This document shows, one piece after another, positions 8,604-17,422 of a stretch of 64,000 nt of DNA; positions within the stretch are counted from its first letter, which is position 1, and every line of letters starts with the position of its first letter. Source of the DNA: PXAP01 sp046483315 (GTDB taxonomy: Bacteria; Bacteroidota; Bacteroidia; Bacteroidales; PUMT01); assembly GCA_046483315.1 (NCBI GenBank), contig JAWODJ010000072.1:1-64000 (forward strand), in the 5' to 3' direction. The notes below the pieces were generated by a model, which did not search any database, was not told the DNA's origin, and was given only the letters and a program-made list of their open reading frames with translations. The position numbers and the translations under genes are program-made.

Positions 8604-10313
8604 ATGGACAAAAGAGATTATAAAAGACAGCATATCATACGGCTTGCCTTTTTGCTGGTTGCGTTGTTCCTTATATGTTTTATCTCGGATAAGGTTTTTT
8701 TCCGGCTTGACCTGACAGCGGACAAACGTTATACGTTGTCATCCGTCACTTATGAAACTTTAAATGATATTGATGATATAGTGCATGTCAGGGTCTATCT
8801 TGAAGGAGACATGCCGGTTGGTTTCAGGCGTATGCGGAATGCAATAAAAGAGATGCTTGATGAATTCAGGGTTGTGGCAGGTAATAAGATCCAGTATGAA
8901 TTTATTGATCCTGCAGATATTGATGATGCCTCAGTTCGTCAGGACCTTTTCAGTGAGCTTCACAGGAAAGGGTTGCGTCCTGCAAATATTGAAACAGCTG
9001 AACGCGGTGGAGGAAGATCTCAGAAGATAGTCTTTCCCGGGGCTGTTGTCTCATATAAAGGTATTGAAATGCCTGTCAATTTTCTCAAAAACAATCCTGC
9101 CCTGCAGGCCGAACAAAATCTTAACAACTCCATTCAGAGCATCGAATATGAGATGACAAGCACGTTACATACGATGATAAGTCCGGAAACGAAAAAAATT
9201 GCATTTCTTGAAGGTCATGGCGAGCTTGATGAACTGCTTGTGGCAGGAATAAGTGATGCCATTGTACGATATTATGATATCTACAGGGGCAGGATTGATG
9301 AAAGGGATATCCATGGGCTGGATGATTACCATGCAGTTATCATTGCAAAGCCATTGAGGCCATTTTCTGAACCTGAAAAATATATAATTGATCAGTATAT
9401 AATGAGGGGAGGCCGGGTTATGTGGTTTATAGATCCGGTATCGATAGATCTTGACAGTCTTACATACGCTAGCGAGGCTGTTGCCCTGGTAAATGATCTT
9501 AATCTGGATGATCAGCTTTTCCGCTACGGGGTAAGGCTGAATCCAAACCTGGTAATGGATATGAATTGCCTTCTTATACCCGTCAATGTTGCCCTGGCCG
9601 GTGAAGAGGCCAGATTTGTCCCGGCACCCTGGTATTTCTCACCCCTGCTGGGAGGTAATGATGCGCATCCTGTAACAAGGGGACTTAATTATGTAAAAGC
9701 AGAGTTTGCCAGTGTAATTGACACGGTTGGCAATGATCCCTTAATAAACCGGGAGGTTTTGTTGAGAACATCTTCATCTACCCGGGTGGTAAATGCACCG
9801 TTGATGGTAAGCCTGGAAATGGCCCGCAGACAGCCCGATCAAAGAGAATATAATTCTCCTTACCAGCCTGTTGCCATGCTTCTTGAAGGAGAGTTCCCTT
9901 CGGTTTTTGCCAACCGGGTGATCTCGGGTATTATTGGCGGTGACGACCAGAAATTCAGGGAAAGCAGTGAAAACACCAGGATGCTGGTTGTATCAGACGG
10001 AGATATAATCAGAAATGATGTTACAGTTGCAGAAGGTGTTCCAGAACCCCTTCCTCTGGGATATGACAGGTATTCCGGGCAAACATTCGGGAACAGTGAA
10101 TTTATTTTGAATGCCCTGAACTATCTGCTTGATGAAGCAGGGTTAATGGAATTGCGGACCAGGGAGTTGCAGCTTCGCCTCCTCGACAGGGCCAAGATAA
10201 GGGAGGAGAAGACCATGTGGCAGGTTATAAACGTGGTGTTGCCGGTTGTTGTAGTTATCTTTTTTGGATTGATGTATAACTGGATAAGAAGGAGATTGTT
10301 TGCCGTAAAGTAA
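8604..10313 (+). CDS. gldG: ABC-associated auxiliary protein GldG
   Basis: Auxiliary component (569 aa, ABC_transp_aux type) of the GldFG transporter. It has an N-terminal membrane anchor (about 11-31), the family segment FFRLDLTADKRYTLS just after it, a large periplasmic region, and a C-terminal membrane helix (about 540-560, VINVVLPVVVVIFFGLMYNW) followed by a basic tail. It sits directly after gldF and 12 bases before a DUF4340-like gene. The substrate of the system is not established. Confidence 0.93.
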   Translation: MDKRDYKRQHIIRLAFLLVALFLICFISDKVFFRLDLTADKRYTLSSVTYETLNDIDDIVHVRVYLEGDMPVGFRRMRNAIKEMLDEFRVVAGNKIQYEFIDPADIDDASVRQDLFSELHRKGLRPANIETAERGGGRSQKIVFPGAVVSYKGIEMPVNFLKNNPALQAEQNLNNSIQSIEYEMTSTLHTMISPETKKIAFLEGHGELDELLVAGISDAIVRYYDIYRGRIDERDIHGLDDYHAVIIAKPLRPFSEPEKYIIDQYIMRGGRVMWFIDPVSIDLDSLTYASEAVALVNDLNLDDQLFRYGVRLNPNLVMDMNCLLIPVNVALAGEEARFVPAPWYFSPLLGGNDAHPVTRGLNYVKAEFASVIDTVGNDPLINREVLLRTSSSTRVVNAPLMVSLEMARRQPDQREYNSPYQPVAMLLEGEFPSVFANRVISGIIGGDDQKFRESSENTRMLVVSDGDIIRNDVTVAEGVPEPLPLGYDRYSGQTFGNSEFILNALNYLLDEAGLMELRTRELQLRLLDRAKIREEKTMWQVINVVLPVVVVIFFGLMYNWIRRRLFAVK

Positions 10314-10325
10314 ATCTGATGCTGA

Positions 10326-11333
10326 ATGAAGAAATACGGGTTTCATATAACAGGCATGATCGTGCTGGCTCTGCTGGCCATTTTCCTCCACGAATACAGG
10401 AAGGGAACGAGCCTTGACCGGCGGGAGACTGCTTTTTCAATTGATGATTATGAGAGTATTGAGCAGATTAGTATAAGTGACCGGGATGAAAAGGTAACGC
10501 TCAAAAAGATGGACGGTGTGTGGATCCTGAATTCACGTTTTGAGGCGCGTAAAAATGCTGTGGATATGTTATTGAAGACCTTTGGTCGCCTCAGGGTTAG
10601 CAGTCCGGTCTCCCTTGATTTACATGAAGAGATCACTGAGAAATTACTGACCAGCCCTGTGAGGGTTGATATTAACCTGGGGAGAAGGTCAAAAACATAT
10701 TTTGTTTATTCTGCAGGTGCGTCATCCCCAACGTATATGATTATGAAGGGGTCATCGCAGCCATATATAATTGAGGTGCTTGGATTCAGCGGGAATGTGG
10801 CTTCCCTGTTTGTATCTGATGAATCATTCTGGAGGTCAAATATCCTGTTTAACTACACTATTGATGAAATTGCCGAGGTTTTTGTTTATCACAGGGAAAA
10901 TGAGGAAGAGTCATTTACCCTGAGGCAGTCACCCGGGCAGGATTTCAGCCTGCACAGCTATCCCGGGGGTAAAAAATATGAAGTGATAAACGATTCAATT
11001 TCGATAAGATATCTTTCCGGCTTTTTTTATACACCATATGAGCGGGTTGCTGACCACAGTGAAAGAATGCTGATTGATTCCCTGGCCGGTTCGTGTTCCG
11101 ATCATATTATAAAGGTTGTTTTGAGGGACGGGTCATTTTCCGAGGTTTTTTTCCATAAAATAAGAACTGATGAAGGCAGAAGGGAAGATAATCGGCAGTT
11201 TGATCCTTTCAGGTTGCATGCTTTGATAGATGATAAGTCTGAAATGGTTATCGTTCCTTACCATTCGGTTGATCTTCTGTTACGTCCTTTTTCTTATTTT
11301 CCCGGGCGGCAGGGAGGTAAAACAGGAGACTGA
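10326..11333 (+). CDS. DUF4340-like membrane-anchored protein
   Basis: A 335-aa protein with one N-terminal membrane anchor (about 5-22) and an extracytoplasmic region resembling DUF4340 proteins, which are often encoded beside GldG-type ABC auxiliary proteins. A typical segment is KKMDGVWILNSRFEARKNAV, containing the W-x-(I/L) core seen early in that family. It lies 12 bases after gldG and ends the operon; the following 205-bp gap before dnaN holds an imperfect hairpin. The function is unknown; association with the GldFG transporter is inferred from position. Confidence 0.78.
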   Translation: MKKYGFHITGMIVLALLAIFLHEYRKGTSLDRRETAFSIDDYESIEQISISDRDEKVTLKKMDGVWILNSRFEARKNAVDMLLKTFGRLRVSSPVSLDLHEEITEKLLTSPVRVDINLGRRSKTYFVYSAGASSPTYMIMKGSSQPYIIEVLGFSGNVASLFVSDESFWRSNILFNYTIDEIAEVFVYHRENEEESFTLRQSPGQDFSLHSYPGGKKYEVINDSISIRYLSGFFYTPYERVADHSERMLIDSLAGSCSDHIIKVVLRDGSFSEVFFHKIRTDEGRREDNRQFDPFRLHALIDDKSEMVIVPYHSVDLLLRPFSYFPGRQGGKTGD

Positions 11334-11376
11334 AACCGGTAAACGGCTGATAACTAATTTGATTGATCTTGATGTG

Positions 11377-11412
11377 GGGGAAATATCTGAAACATTGACA
11401 TTTCATATCCCC
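11377..11412 (+). other. imperfect stem-loop between the gld operon and dnaN
   Basis: GGGG, ATAT and GAAA on the left pair in order with TTTC, ATAT and CCCC on the right; the left arm has two 2-base bulges and the loop is 8 bases. A run of nine T residues follows about 18 bases later (11431-11439), further than in a standard intrinsic terminator. It may end the upstream operon or shape the dnaN leader. Confidence 0.3.
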
Positions 11413-11538
11413 GGCATATTGTTCAGGTTATTTTTTTTTCGTATTATTGATATTTGCAATTTCAGCCATAAAGTATATAAGCTACAGTAGTTAAGTCTTT
11501 TTGCTCATTATTTATTAATACTAACTAAATCATTCTTT

Positions 11539-12669
11539 ATGAAGTTTGTCATTTCCAGCACTGATCTGCTGAATCACCTGCAGGCTATCAGCAGGGTTAT
11601 CAGTACGAAGAATACTTTGCCCATCCTGGATAATTTTCTGTTTAAGCTTCAGGATAATGAGCTTGTTATCACTGCCTCTGACCTGGAGTCGACCCTTACC
11701 ACGAGGATGGAGCTTGATAATATATCCGGAGAAGGTATCATAGCAATACCTGCCAGGATCCTTAACGACACTTTGAAGGAATTTCCTGAACAGCCTCTGA
11801 CATTTGAGATATCGGCCGATGACTATTCAGTAGTAATCACCACCGAAAACGGGAAATTCACTATAGTTGGCCAGAACGGTGAGGAGTTTCCCCAGAATCC
11901 GGTACTGAAAGATGATATTAAGCTTACCGTACAAATGAATGCTGAAATATTGCTGCAGGGAATATCAAAAACCATTTTTGCCACTGCAGATGATGAATTA
12001 AGGCCTGTCATGAATGGGATCTATCTTGATTTTTCGTCCGATGACATGACCTTCGTAGCCTCCGATGCTCATAAACTTGTTCGCTACAAAAGGTTAGACA
12101 TTACAACTGAAGCAGAGTCGTCCTTTATCCTGCCGAAGAAGCCTGCATCATTGCTCAGAAATATTCTTGCCCGTGAAAAGGATGATGTAATCATTGAGTT
12201 TGACGACAAGAATGCACTTTTCACACTTGCCGATTATACCCTGGTGAGTCGCCTGGTTGAAGGTAATTATCCGAATTACAGCTCTGTCATACCTGCAGAC
12301 AATCCCAATAAACTCACTATGGACAGGCTTGATATTATAAACAGCCTTCGTCGCGTGTCGGTTTTCTCCAGCCAGGCCAGCAACCTGGTGAAACTTGATC
12401 TTGGTGCGAATCAGCTTACTGTTTCTGCCCAGGATATTGATTTCAGCATCTCAGCATATGAGAAGCTGCAATGTCAGTATGAAGGCGAAGAGATGGAAAT
12501 TGGGTTCAAGTCAACTTTTCTTATTGAGATTCTGAATAATCTGACATCCCGGGAAGTTGTAATGGAACTGAGCGATCCGTCAAGGGCAGGATTATTGTTT
12601 CCCGTTGAAAAGGAGAATGACGACGAGGATTTGCTTATGCTGCTTATGCCAATGATGATCAATGTTTAA
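11539..12669 (+). CDS. dnaN: DNA polymerase III beta sliding clamp
   Basis: Processivity clamp (376 aa) made of three repeated clamp folds that dimerises around DNA. It begins MKFVISSTDLLNHLQAISRV and ends LMLLMPMMINV, matching the conserved C-terminus near the partner-binding pocket. A typical middle segment is VASDAHKLVRY. dnaA and gyrB are not adjacent, so this is not the classic origin arrangement. A DnaQ-like exonuclease follows 48 bases downstream. Confidence 0.97.
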   Translation: MKFVISSTDLLNHLQAISRVISTKNTLPILDNFLFKLQDNELVITASDLESTLTTRMELDNISGEGIIAIPARILNDTLKEFPEQPLTFEISADDYSVVITTENGKFTIVGQNGEEFPQNPVLKDDIKLTVQMNAEILLQGISKTIFATADDELRPVMNGIYLDFSSDDMTFVASDAHKLVRYKRLDITTEAESSFILPKKPASLLRNILAREKDDVIIEFDDKNALFTLADYTLVSRLVEGNYPNYSSVIPADNPNKLTMDRLDIINSLRRVSVFSSQASNLVKLDLGANQLTVSAQDIDFSISAYEKLQCQYEGEEMEIGFKSTFLIEILNNLTSREVVMELSDPSRAGLLFPVEKENDDEDLLMLLMPMMINV

Positions 12670-12717
12670 ATCACCCGGACCTTTTGCCCGATATGGCTTA
12701 CAGGTTCATTACAATCG

Positions 12718-13494
12718 TTGACTGTTTTGAAGCTCAAACTTAGAAACCCGCTTATCTTTTTTGATCTGGAGACCACTGGAACAGATGTGGTAAAGGATCG
12801 TATTGTCGAACTGTCATACCTGAAGGTATACCCCGATGGGAGAGAGGAGTCAAAAACCTGGCTTGTAAATCCGGGCATACCTATTTCATCTGAAGCCACG
12901 GCTATTCATGGTATATCTGATGCTGACGTTAAAGATTCTCCTTCTTTTCAGCAGATTGCACAGACCCTGGCCAATGAGTTCGAAGGATGTGATTTTGCCG
13001 GGTTTAACTCCAATAAATTTGACATTCCCCTGCTTGCCGAGGAATTTCTGCGTACAAACGTGGACTTTGATATGAAAAAGCGAAAGTTCATTGATGTGAT
13101 GGTGATATTTATGAAGATGGAGCAACGCAACCTGGCTGCAGCATACCGTTTTTACTGCAACAGGGAGCTTGATAATGCCCACAGTGCCGAAGCCGATACC
13201 CGCGCAACATACGAAGTGCTGCAGGCCCAGATTGACAGGTACAGTGAGCTGGAAAATGATGTAGATATTCTTTCCGTATTCTCAGCGCATACCCGGAACG
13301 TTGACTATATGGGCAGGATCATATACAATGATCAGGATGTGGAGGTAATAAATTTCGGAAAATATAAGGGGGTTCCGGTTGAGGAGGTCCTTGAAAGAGA
13401 TCCCGGATATTACGGATGGATAATGAATGCAGACTTTCCCCTCTATACCAAGAAAGTACTTACAAATATCAAGCTGAGGAAATTAAACGGTTAA
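12718..13494 (+). CDS. DnaQ-like 3'-5' exonuclease
   Basis: DEDD-superfamily exonuclease (258 aa), related to the epsilon proofreading subunit of DNA polymerase III. Exo I is FFDLETTG (D16, E18), Exo II is FAGFNSNKFDIPLL, and Exo III is HSAEADTRATYEVL. The C-terminal region (about 200-258, with INFGKYKGVPVEEVL) is the extra module common in Bacteroidota members. No in-frame ATG precedes Exo I: starts are TTG 12718 or, better matching the usual MKL..NPL N-terminus, TTG 12727. Its position after dnaN suggests a replication or repair role. Confidence 0.9.
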   Translation: MTVLKLKLRNPLIFFDLETTGTDVVKDRIVELSYLKVYPDGREESKTWLVNPGIPISSEATAIHGISDADVKDSPSFQQIAQTLANEFEGCDFAGFNSNKFDIPLLAEEFLRTNVDFDMKKRKFIDVMVIFMKMEQRNLAAAYRFYCNRELDNAHSAEADTRATYEVLQAQIDRYSELENDVDILSVFSAHTRNVDYMGRIIYNDQDVEVINFGKYKGVPVEEVLERDPGYYGWIMNADFPLYTKKVLTNIKLRKLNG

Positions 13495-13584
13495 ATCAGT
13501 TGCTGGACTGGAAATTTTTCATCCCCGTCTGCCGGTAAATCAGAAAAGTAAATCCGGCTATCCGGGGTAAACTACAAGTATGTA

Positions 13585-14196
13585 ATGAAAATAATATGCA
13601 TCGGAAGCAATTATGCGGATCACATAAGGGAAATGAAAAGCCTTATACCTGAAAAACCCGTTTTCTTTCTCAAACCTGATACAGCTATTGTCCGTGATAA
13701 CAAACCATTTTTCTATCCCGGCTTTTCTTCAGAGGTGCATTATGAGGTTGAGATTGTTTTAAAGATTAATCGTCTCGGGCGCAGTATTGATAAGAAGTTT
13801 GCGCACCGTTACTATGATGAGATAGGGGTCGGAATTGACTTCACCGCCAGGGATCTTCAGCGTGAATGTAAGGAAAAGGGGCATCCGTGGGAAATTGCGA
13901 AAGCCTTTGATAATTCTGCACCACTGGGAGGGTTTATAACCAAAAAGGATATAGCCGTCCCGGAGAATATCTCTGTCAGGCTTGATATCAACGGAAAGAC
14001 TGTTCAGAAGGGCAGCTCATCGGATATGATCTTTTCTTTCAATCAGATAATATCATACGTTTCGCAATTCATTACACTGAAAATAGGCGACCTGATCTTT
14101 ACCGGAACGCCTCCCGGGGTGGGGCCAGTAAAGATAGGCGACAGGCTGCAGGCGTTTATCAATGAAGAGATGCTCCTTGACTTTTATGTGAGGTAA
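13585..14196 (+). CDS. fumarylacetoacetate hydrolase family protein
   Basis: FAH-superfamily enzyme (203 aa) of the short single-domain type. It begins KIICIGSNYADHI, shows the acidic metal-binding pair in YEVEIVLKI, the GIDFTARDLQ segment, and the C-terminal block IFTGTPPGVGPV. Family members hydrolyse or decarboxylate acylpyruvates and related 2-keto acids; the closest functional analogues are YcgM/FAHD1-like acylpyruvase or oxaloacetate decarboxylase. The substrate cannot be told from sequence. It is a stand-alone plus-strand gene that converges with the TspO-like gene. Confidence 0.9.
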   Translation: MKIICIGSNYADHIREMKSLIPEKPVFFLKPDTAIVRDNKPFFYPGFSSEVHYEVEIVLKINRLGRSIDKKFAHRYYDEIGVGIDFTARDLQRECKEKGHPWEIAKAFDNSAPLGGFITKKDIAVPENISVRLDINGKTVQKGSSSDMIFSFNQIISYVSQFITLKIGDLIFTGTPPGVGPVKIGDRLQAFINEEMLLDFYVR

Positions 14197-14216
14197 ATAC
14201 GCATATTATAAATTGT

Positions 14217-14246
14217 TGCCGGCGTAATGATATTGTCATGCCGGCA
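14217..14246. terminator. stem-loop between convergent genes, possible terminator
   Basis: Seven-base arms TGCCGGC (14217-14223) and GCCGGCA (14240-14246) enclose a second small pairing, TGA with TCA. It lies between convergent genes, where a bidirectional terminator is expected, but no T-run follows on either strand. Confidence 0.35.
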
Positions 14247-14280
14247 CGTTATCACAGTATATAATGCTGTTGCAGGATGA

Positions 14281-15000
14281 TCAGGCTGATTGTTCGCGGA
14301 ACGAAATAATGACGGTTATCAAAGCAATTACCGCTATTGATGCCCCGGCCGCAATCAGGATTGGCTTATTGCCGGGCCACCTGGCAATCATTATTCCTGT
14401 AAGCGCCCAGATTACTGCCAGACCAGTGAACGGGTTCCGGTAATTCTTGATTATCAGCGCCGTGATAACTGCTCCGGCAACGACCATTATGACTGTCCAC
14501 ACCTCATCCGATATGCCCCATCCTGACCAGTTCACCGCAACAAGGAGGGCAGTGGCATTGGCAATGGTTGCAATGCATATCCATCCAAGGTATATTCCGA
14601 AGGCAGCTTTGCTTATGCTGCCGGCGAAAGAGGCAATCCGTTGATTGATAATTATAAGTGTTGCCAGGAGCAATAGCATTACAATCATTGACAGTATAAG
14701 CTTTTCGTTATGCCATGCCACTATCCACAAGGAATTCAGAACACAACTTAAAGCAAACAGCCATCCGATTGCATTTACCATTGCCTTGTTCTGTGCCATG
14801 AACTGCAGCATGCAAAATCCCAGGAGCAGCAGGTAGATAATACCCCATATTGAGAAGGTTATCCCGGCCGGCACGAAAAGATTGGGGTACTGGGCCGACA
14901 GCTCCCCCGTGGTTTTACCGCCCAGGGGAAGGGCATTGGCCAGGTAGTTCATAAAGACCATTATTGCAAAAGCTGCAACATTTACTATTTTTAGATGCAT
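14281..15000 (-). CDS. TspO/MBR-related membrane protein
   Basis: A 239-aa polytopic protein with about seven membrane segments, resembling the tryptophan-rich sensory protein family of Bacteroidota. Marks are the N-terminal block FMNYLANALPLGGKT, the PAGITFSIWGIIYLLL segment (Trp within the helix), and several Trp residues near helix ends. Canonical TspO proteins are about 160 aa with five helices and bind porphyrins; this longer relative may have a different ligand. It lies 158 bases downstream of rnfA on the same strand and may be a separate unit. Confidence 0.8.
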   Translation of the reverse strand: MHLKIVNVAAFAIMVFMNYLANALPLGGKTTGELSAQYPNLFVPAGITFSIWGIIYLLLLGFCMLQFMAQNKAMVNAIGWLFALSCVLNSLWIVAWHNEKLILSMIVMLLLLATLIIINQRIASFAGSISKAAFGIYLGWICIATIANATALLVAVNWSGWGISDEVWTVIMVVAGAVITALIIKNYRNPFTGLAVIWALTGIMIARWPGNKPILIAAGASIAVIALITVIISFREQSA

Positions 15001-15158
15001 GGATTGATAGTATTATGGTTTTGGTAATATAAAAGTACAAATATTATCCTGACCATCCCAACAAAAATATAAAAGTGTCTGACGGGCGCCCTTTTTGGTT
15101 TGGAAAGATTTCCGCTAAAGCGAGAAGTTTACCGGGTGGGGTTTCAGGATGGTTGTTA

Positions 15159-15731
15159 CTATACTATACCGGCAAAACCCATAAATGCCAGTGCCAGCAA
15201 TCCCGCAGCTACCAGTATTATCGGGTTTCCTCTCATACCTTTCGGTACATTCAGGAGTTCCAGTTGCTCGCGTATACCGCCAAGGATAACAAGTGCCAGA
15301 GTAAATCCGAGAGCATGTGATATTGCAAAAACCACACCGCTTAATAGAGTATGTTCCTGCTGTATCACTAATATGGCGACCCCCAGGATGGCGCAGTTGG
15401 TAGTCATTAACGGCAGGAATATTCCGAGTGCCTGGTAAAGCGGGGGACTCACTTTTTTGAGAATGATCTCCACCATCTGGACAAGAGAGGATATGACAAG
15501 GATGTAGGTGACGGTTCTCAGGTATATAAGGTCAAATGGAATAAGAATATAATGTGATATCAGGTAAGTCACTATGGCGGCAACGGTCATTACAAATAAC
15601 ACGGCGCCTCCCATGCCTGCTGCAGTGGATATTTTATTGGATACCCCGAAGAAGGGACAGAGTCCGAGAAACTGGGCTAGTACAATGTTATTTACAAGGA
15701 TGGCGGATAATACGATTATAATATATTCCAT
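15159..15731 (-). CDS. rnfA: Rnf complex membrane subunit RnfA
   Basis: Integral membrane subunit (190 aa, about six helices) of the Rnf ferredoxin:NAD+ oxidoreductase. It begins EYIIIVLSAILVNNIVLAQFLGLCPFFGV, which contains the conserved NNxVLxQFLGxCPF cysteine motif. In Rnf and Nqr structures RnfA and RnfE form an inverted pair that holds an iron-sulfur centre at their interface through such cysteines. It is the last rnf gene, 11 bases after rnfE. Confidence 0.97.
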   Translation of the reverse strand: MEYIIIVLSAILVNNIVLAQFLGLCPFFGVSNKISTAAGMGGAVLFVMTVAAIVTYLISHYILIPFDLIYLRTVTYILVISSLVQMVEIILKKVSPPLYQALGIFLPLMTTNCAILGVAILVIQQEHTLLSGVVFAISHALGFTLALVILGGIREQLELLNVPKGMRGNPIILVAAGLLALAFMGFAGIV

Positions 15732-15742
15732 GGCTCCAGAAT

Positions 15743-16321
15743 TTATTTGTTCAGTTTGTTGGCTATTGCTATAAGATATCCAAGGGCTATGAAGGCACCG
15801 GGAGCAAGGATGAAGACCAGCATGCCATCAGCCTGGATAAATTGCATCCCGAAAAGTGCATTGCTTCCAAGTATCTCTCGCGATGCACCCAGAAGGGTAA
15901 GTGCCAGTGTAAAACCCAGGCCCATTCCGGCACCGTCAATAACTGATGAAAAAAGGGTATTTTTTGACGCAAAGGCTTCAGCACGTCCCAGCACAAAGCA
16001 GTTTACCACTATAAGCGGTATAAAGAGTCCGAGCTGCTCATGAAGTGCCGGCAGGTAACCTGCCATTACCAGGTCAACTATTGTAACAAATGATGCTATT
16101 ATAACTATGTAACTGGGTATCCTGACCTTGTTGGGAACAAAGTTCTTGATCAGTGAGACCACTATGTTTGACATGACAACCACAAACAATGTGGCAAGCC
16201 CCATACCCATTCCGTTATATGCAGAGGTTGTTGTTCCGAGTGCAGGGCATAGTCCCAGCATCAGGGCAAATACCGGGTTTTCCCTGAGTAACCCTTTGGT
16301 GAAATTCTTTACCTGATCCAT
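15743..16321 (-). CDS. rnfE: Rnf complex membrane subunit RnfE
   Basis: Integral membrane subunit (192 aa), paralogous to RnfA and paired with it. The conserved N-terminal part VFALMLGLCPALGTTTSA has the cysteine expected at the intramembrane iron-sulfur site, and LFIPLIVVNCFVLGRAEAFA carries the second. About six helices are predicted. It lies between rnfG (48 bases upstream) and rnfA (11 bases downstream). Confidence 0.97.
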   Translation of the reverse strand: MDQVKNFTKGLLRENPVFALMLGLCPALGTTTSAYNGMGMGLATLFVVVMSNIVVSLIKNFVPNKVRIPSYIVIIASFVTIVDLVMAGYLPALHEQLGLFIPLIVVNCFVLGRAEAFASKNTLFSSVIDGAGMGLGFTLALTLLGASREILGSNALFGMQFIQADGMLVFILAPGAFIALGYLIAIANKLNK

Positions 16322-16369
16322 AATATTATAAATGTTTAATATTATCCACTGTATTCCTGCACTGATTAA

Positions 16370-17422
16370 TTACCGGTATCTTGAGTGGGGTAGGGAATAT
16401 ACCTCATACGCAATTCTTACCGCCTCACAATAGGCCTTACTTGTTGCCGTGGCTCCGCTTATTGCATCGATTATCCCCCCATCTTCTTTGAGCCTTATAT
16501 TATGCTCTGCCGGATTAGTCCCCACAAACTGTTTATAGAAGTCCGATCTGGTATTTTCGATAAGATCGCCATAGCCGGGTGTTTCTTCGTGTTCCAGCAC
16601 CTCAACTCCTGTTATGGTTCCATCTGTATCAAAACCTACCAAAAGCCTTATTGGTCCGATATATCCGGACTCTGTATATGACTCGATCGCAGTGCCGGTA
16701 AATCTTCTTCCGTTTCTGCCCGGATAGACGTTATAAACTCTGTCTTCATAAACAACCTGGTACTCTTCATTAACAGGATTATTGCCATGTTCGGGTATAA
16801 CGCTGTTTATCGCTTCTTCTTTGGAGGGAAGTTCATGAACATCGCCGGTATCACCTTCCATATAGGCACTCCAGGCCCGCTCCACTGCATCACAGTATGC
16901 TCTGGAGCTAATTGTGGTTGCCGTTATTGCATCCACATCGCCTCCATCCTTTCTGATCCGTATCTGGAAATCTTCTTTTGGATTTTCTCCCTTGAACTGC
17001 AAATGGAAATCTGACTTGTCCGTTTCGATTTTATCACCAAGACCGGGTGTTTCCCTGTGTTCAAGGACTTCAATTCCGTTTATGGTGCCGTCAGGGAGTA
17101 TTCCAACCATCAATCTTATCTCGCCGCTAAATCCCCTGTTGGTAAACGTTTCTATGGCAACCCCCTGCAGTTCTCCATTGTTTTTGGCAGGATACACCAC
17201 CAGCTCTCCCCCGGGTACTTCTATTGTGTATTGTTCCCCGGAAGGGTCATTATCGAATTCAGGCACTATGGAAGCGATGGCTTCATTTCTTTTGGCTACT
17301 GCAGCCCTCTCTATAGGTTCTTTGGTCAGCTCATATATAAATCCCAGGGAAGCAGATGCAATAAGGGTTATTGTCACCAGTGCCATTACCATATTAACGA
17401 AGGTAGATTCTCTTTTAGCCAT
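16370..17422 (-). CDS. rnfG: Rnf electron-transport subunit RnfG with two tandem FMN-binding units
   Basis: RnfG carries a covalent FMN on the periplasmic side of the Rnf complex. This copy is 350 aa, longer than the usual 190-230, because the unit after the N-terminal membrane helix (about 11-30) is present twice. EAIASIVPEF (48-57) recurs as EAINSVIPEH (203-212), GIEVLEHRETPGLGD (116-130) as GVEVLEHEETPGYGD (271-285), and the flavin motif region at 164-172 recurs at 319-327. The second motif is the consensus SGAT (322-325); the first reads TATT (167-170), keeping the terminal Thr but not the Gly-Ala. It overlaps rnfD by 8 bases. Confidence 0.93.
   Translation of the reverse strand: MAKRESTFVNMVMALVTITLIASASLGFIYELTKEPIERAAVAKRNEAIASIVPEFDNDPSGEQYTIEVPGGELVVYPAKNNGELQGVAIETFTNRGFSGEIRLMVGILPDGTINGIEVLEHRETPGLGDKIETDKSDFHLQFKGENPKEDFQIRIRKDGGDVDAITATTISSRAYCDAVERAWSAYMEGDTGDVHELPSKEEAINSVIPEHGNNPVNEEYQVVYEDRVYNVYPGRNGRRFTGTAIESYTESGYIGPIRLLVGFDTDGTITGVEVLEHEETPGYGDLIENTRSDFYKQFVGTNPAEHNIRLKEDGGIIDAISGATATSKAYCEAVRIAYEVYSLPHSRYR

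Noticed and set aside
11539..12669. dnaN as a marker of the replication origin
   Set aside because: No dnaA, gyrB or recF beside it, and no DnaA-box cluster was recognised in the 205-bp gap before it.
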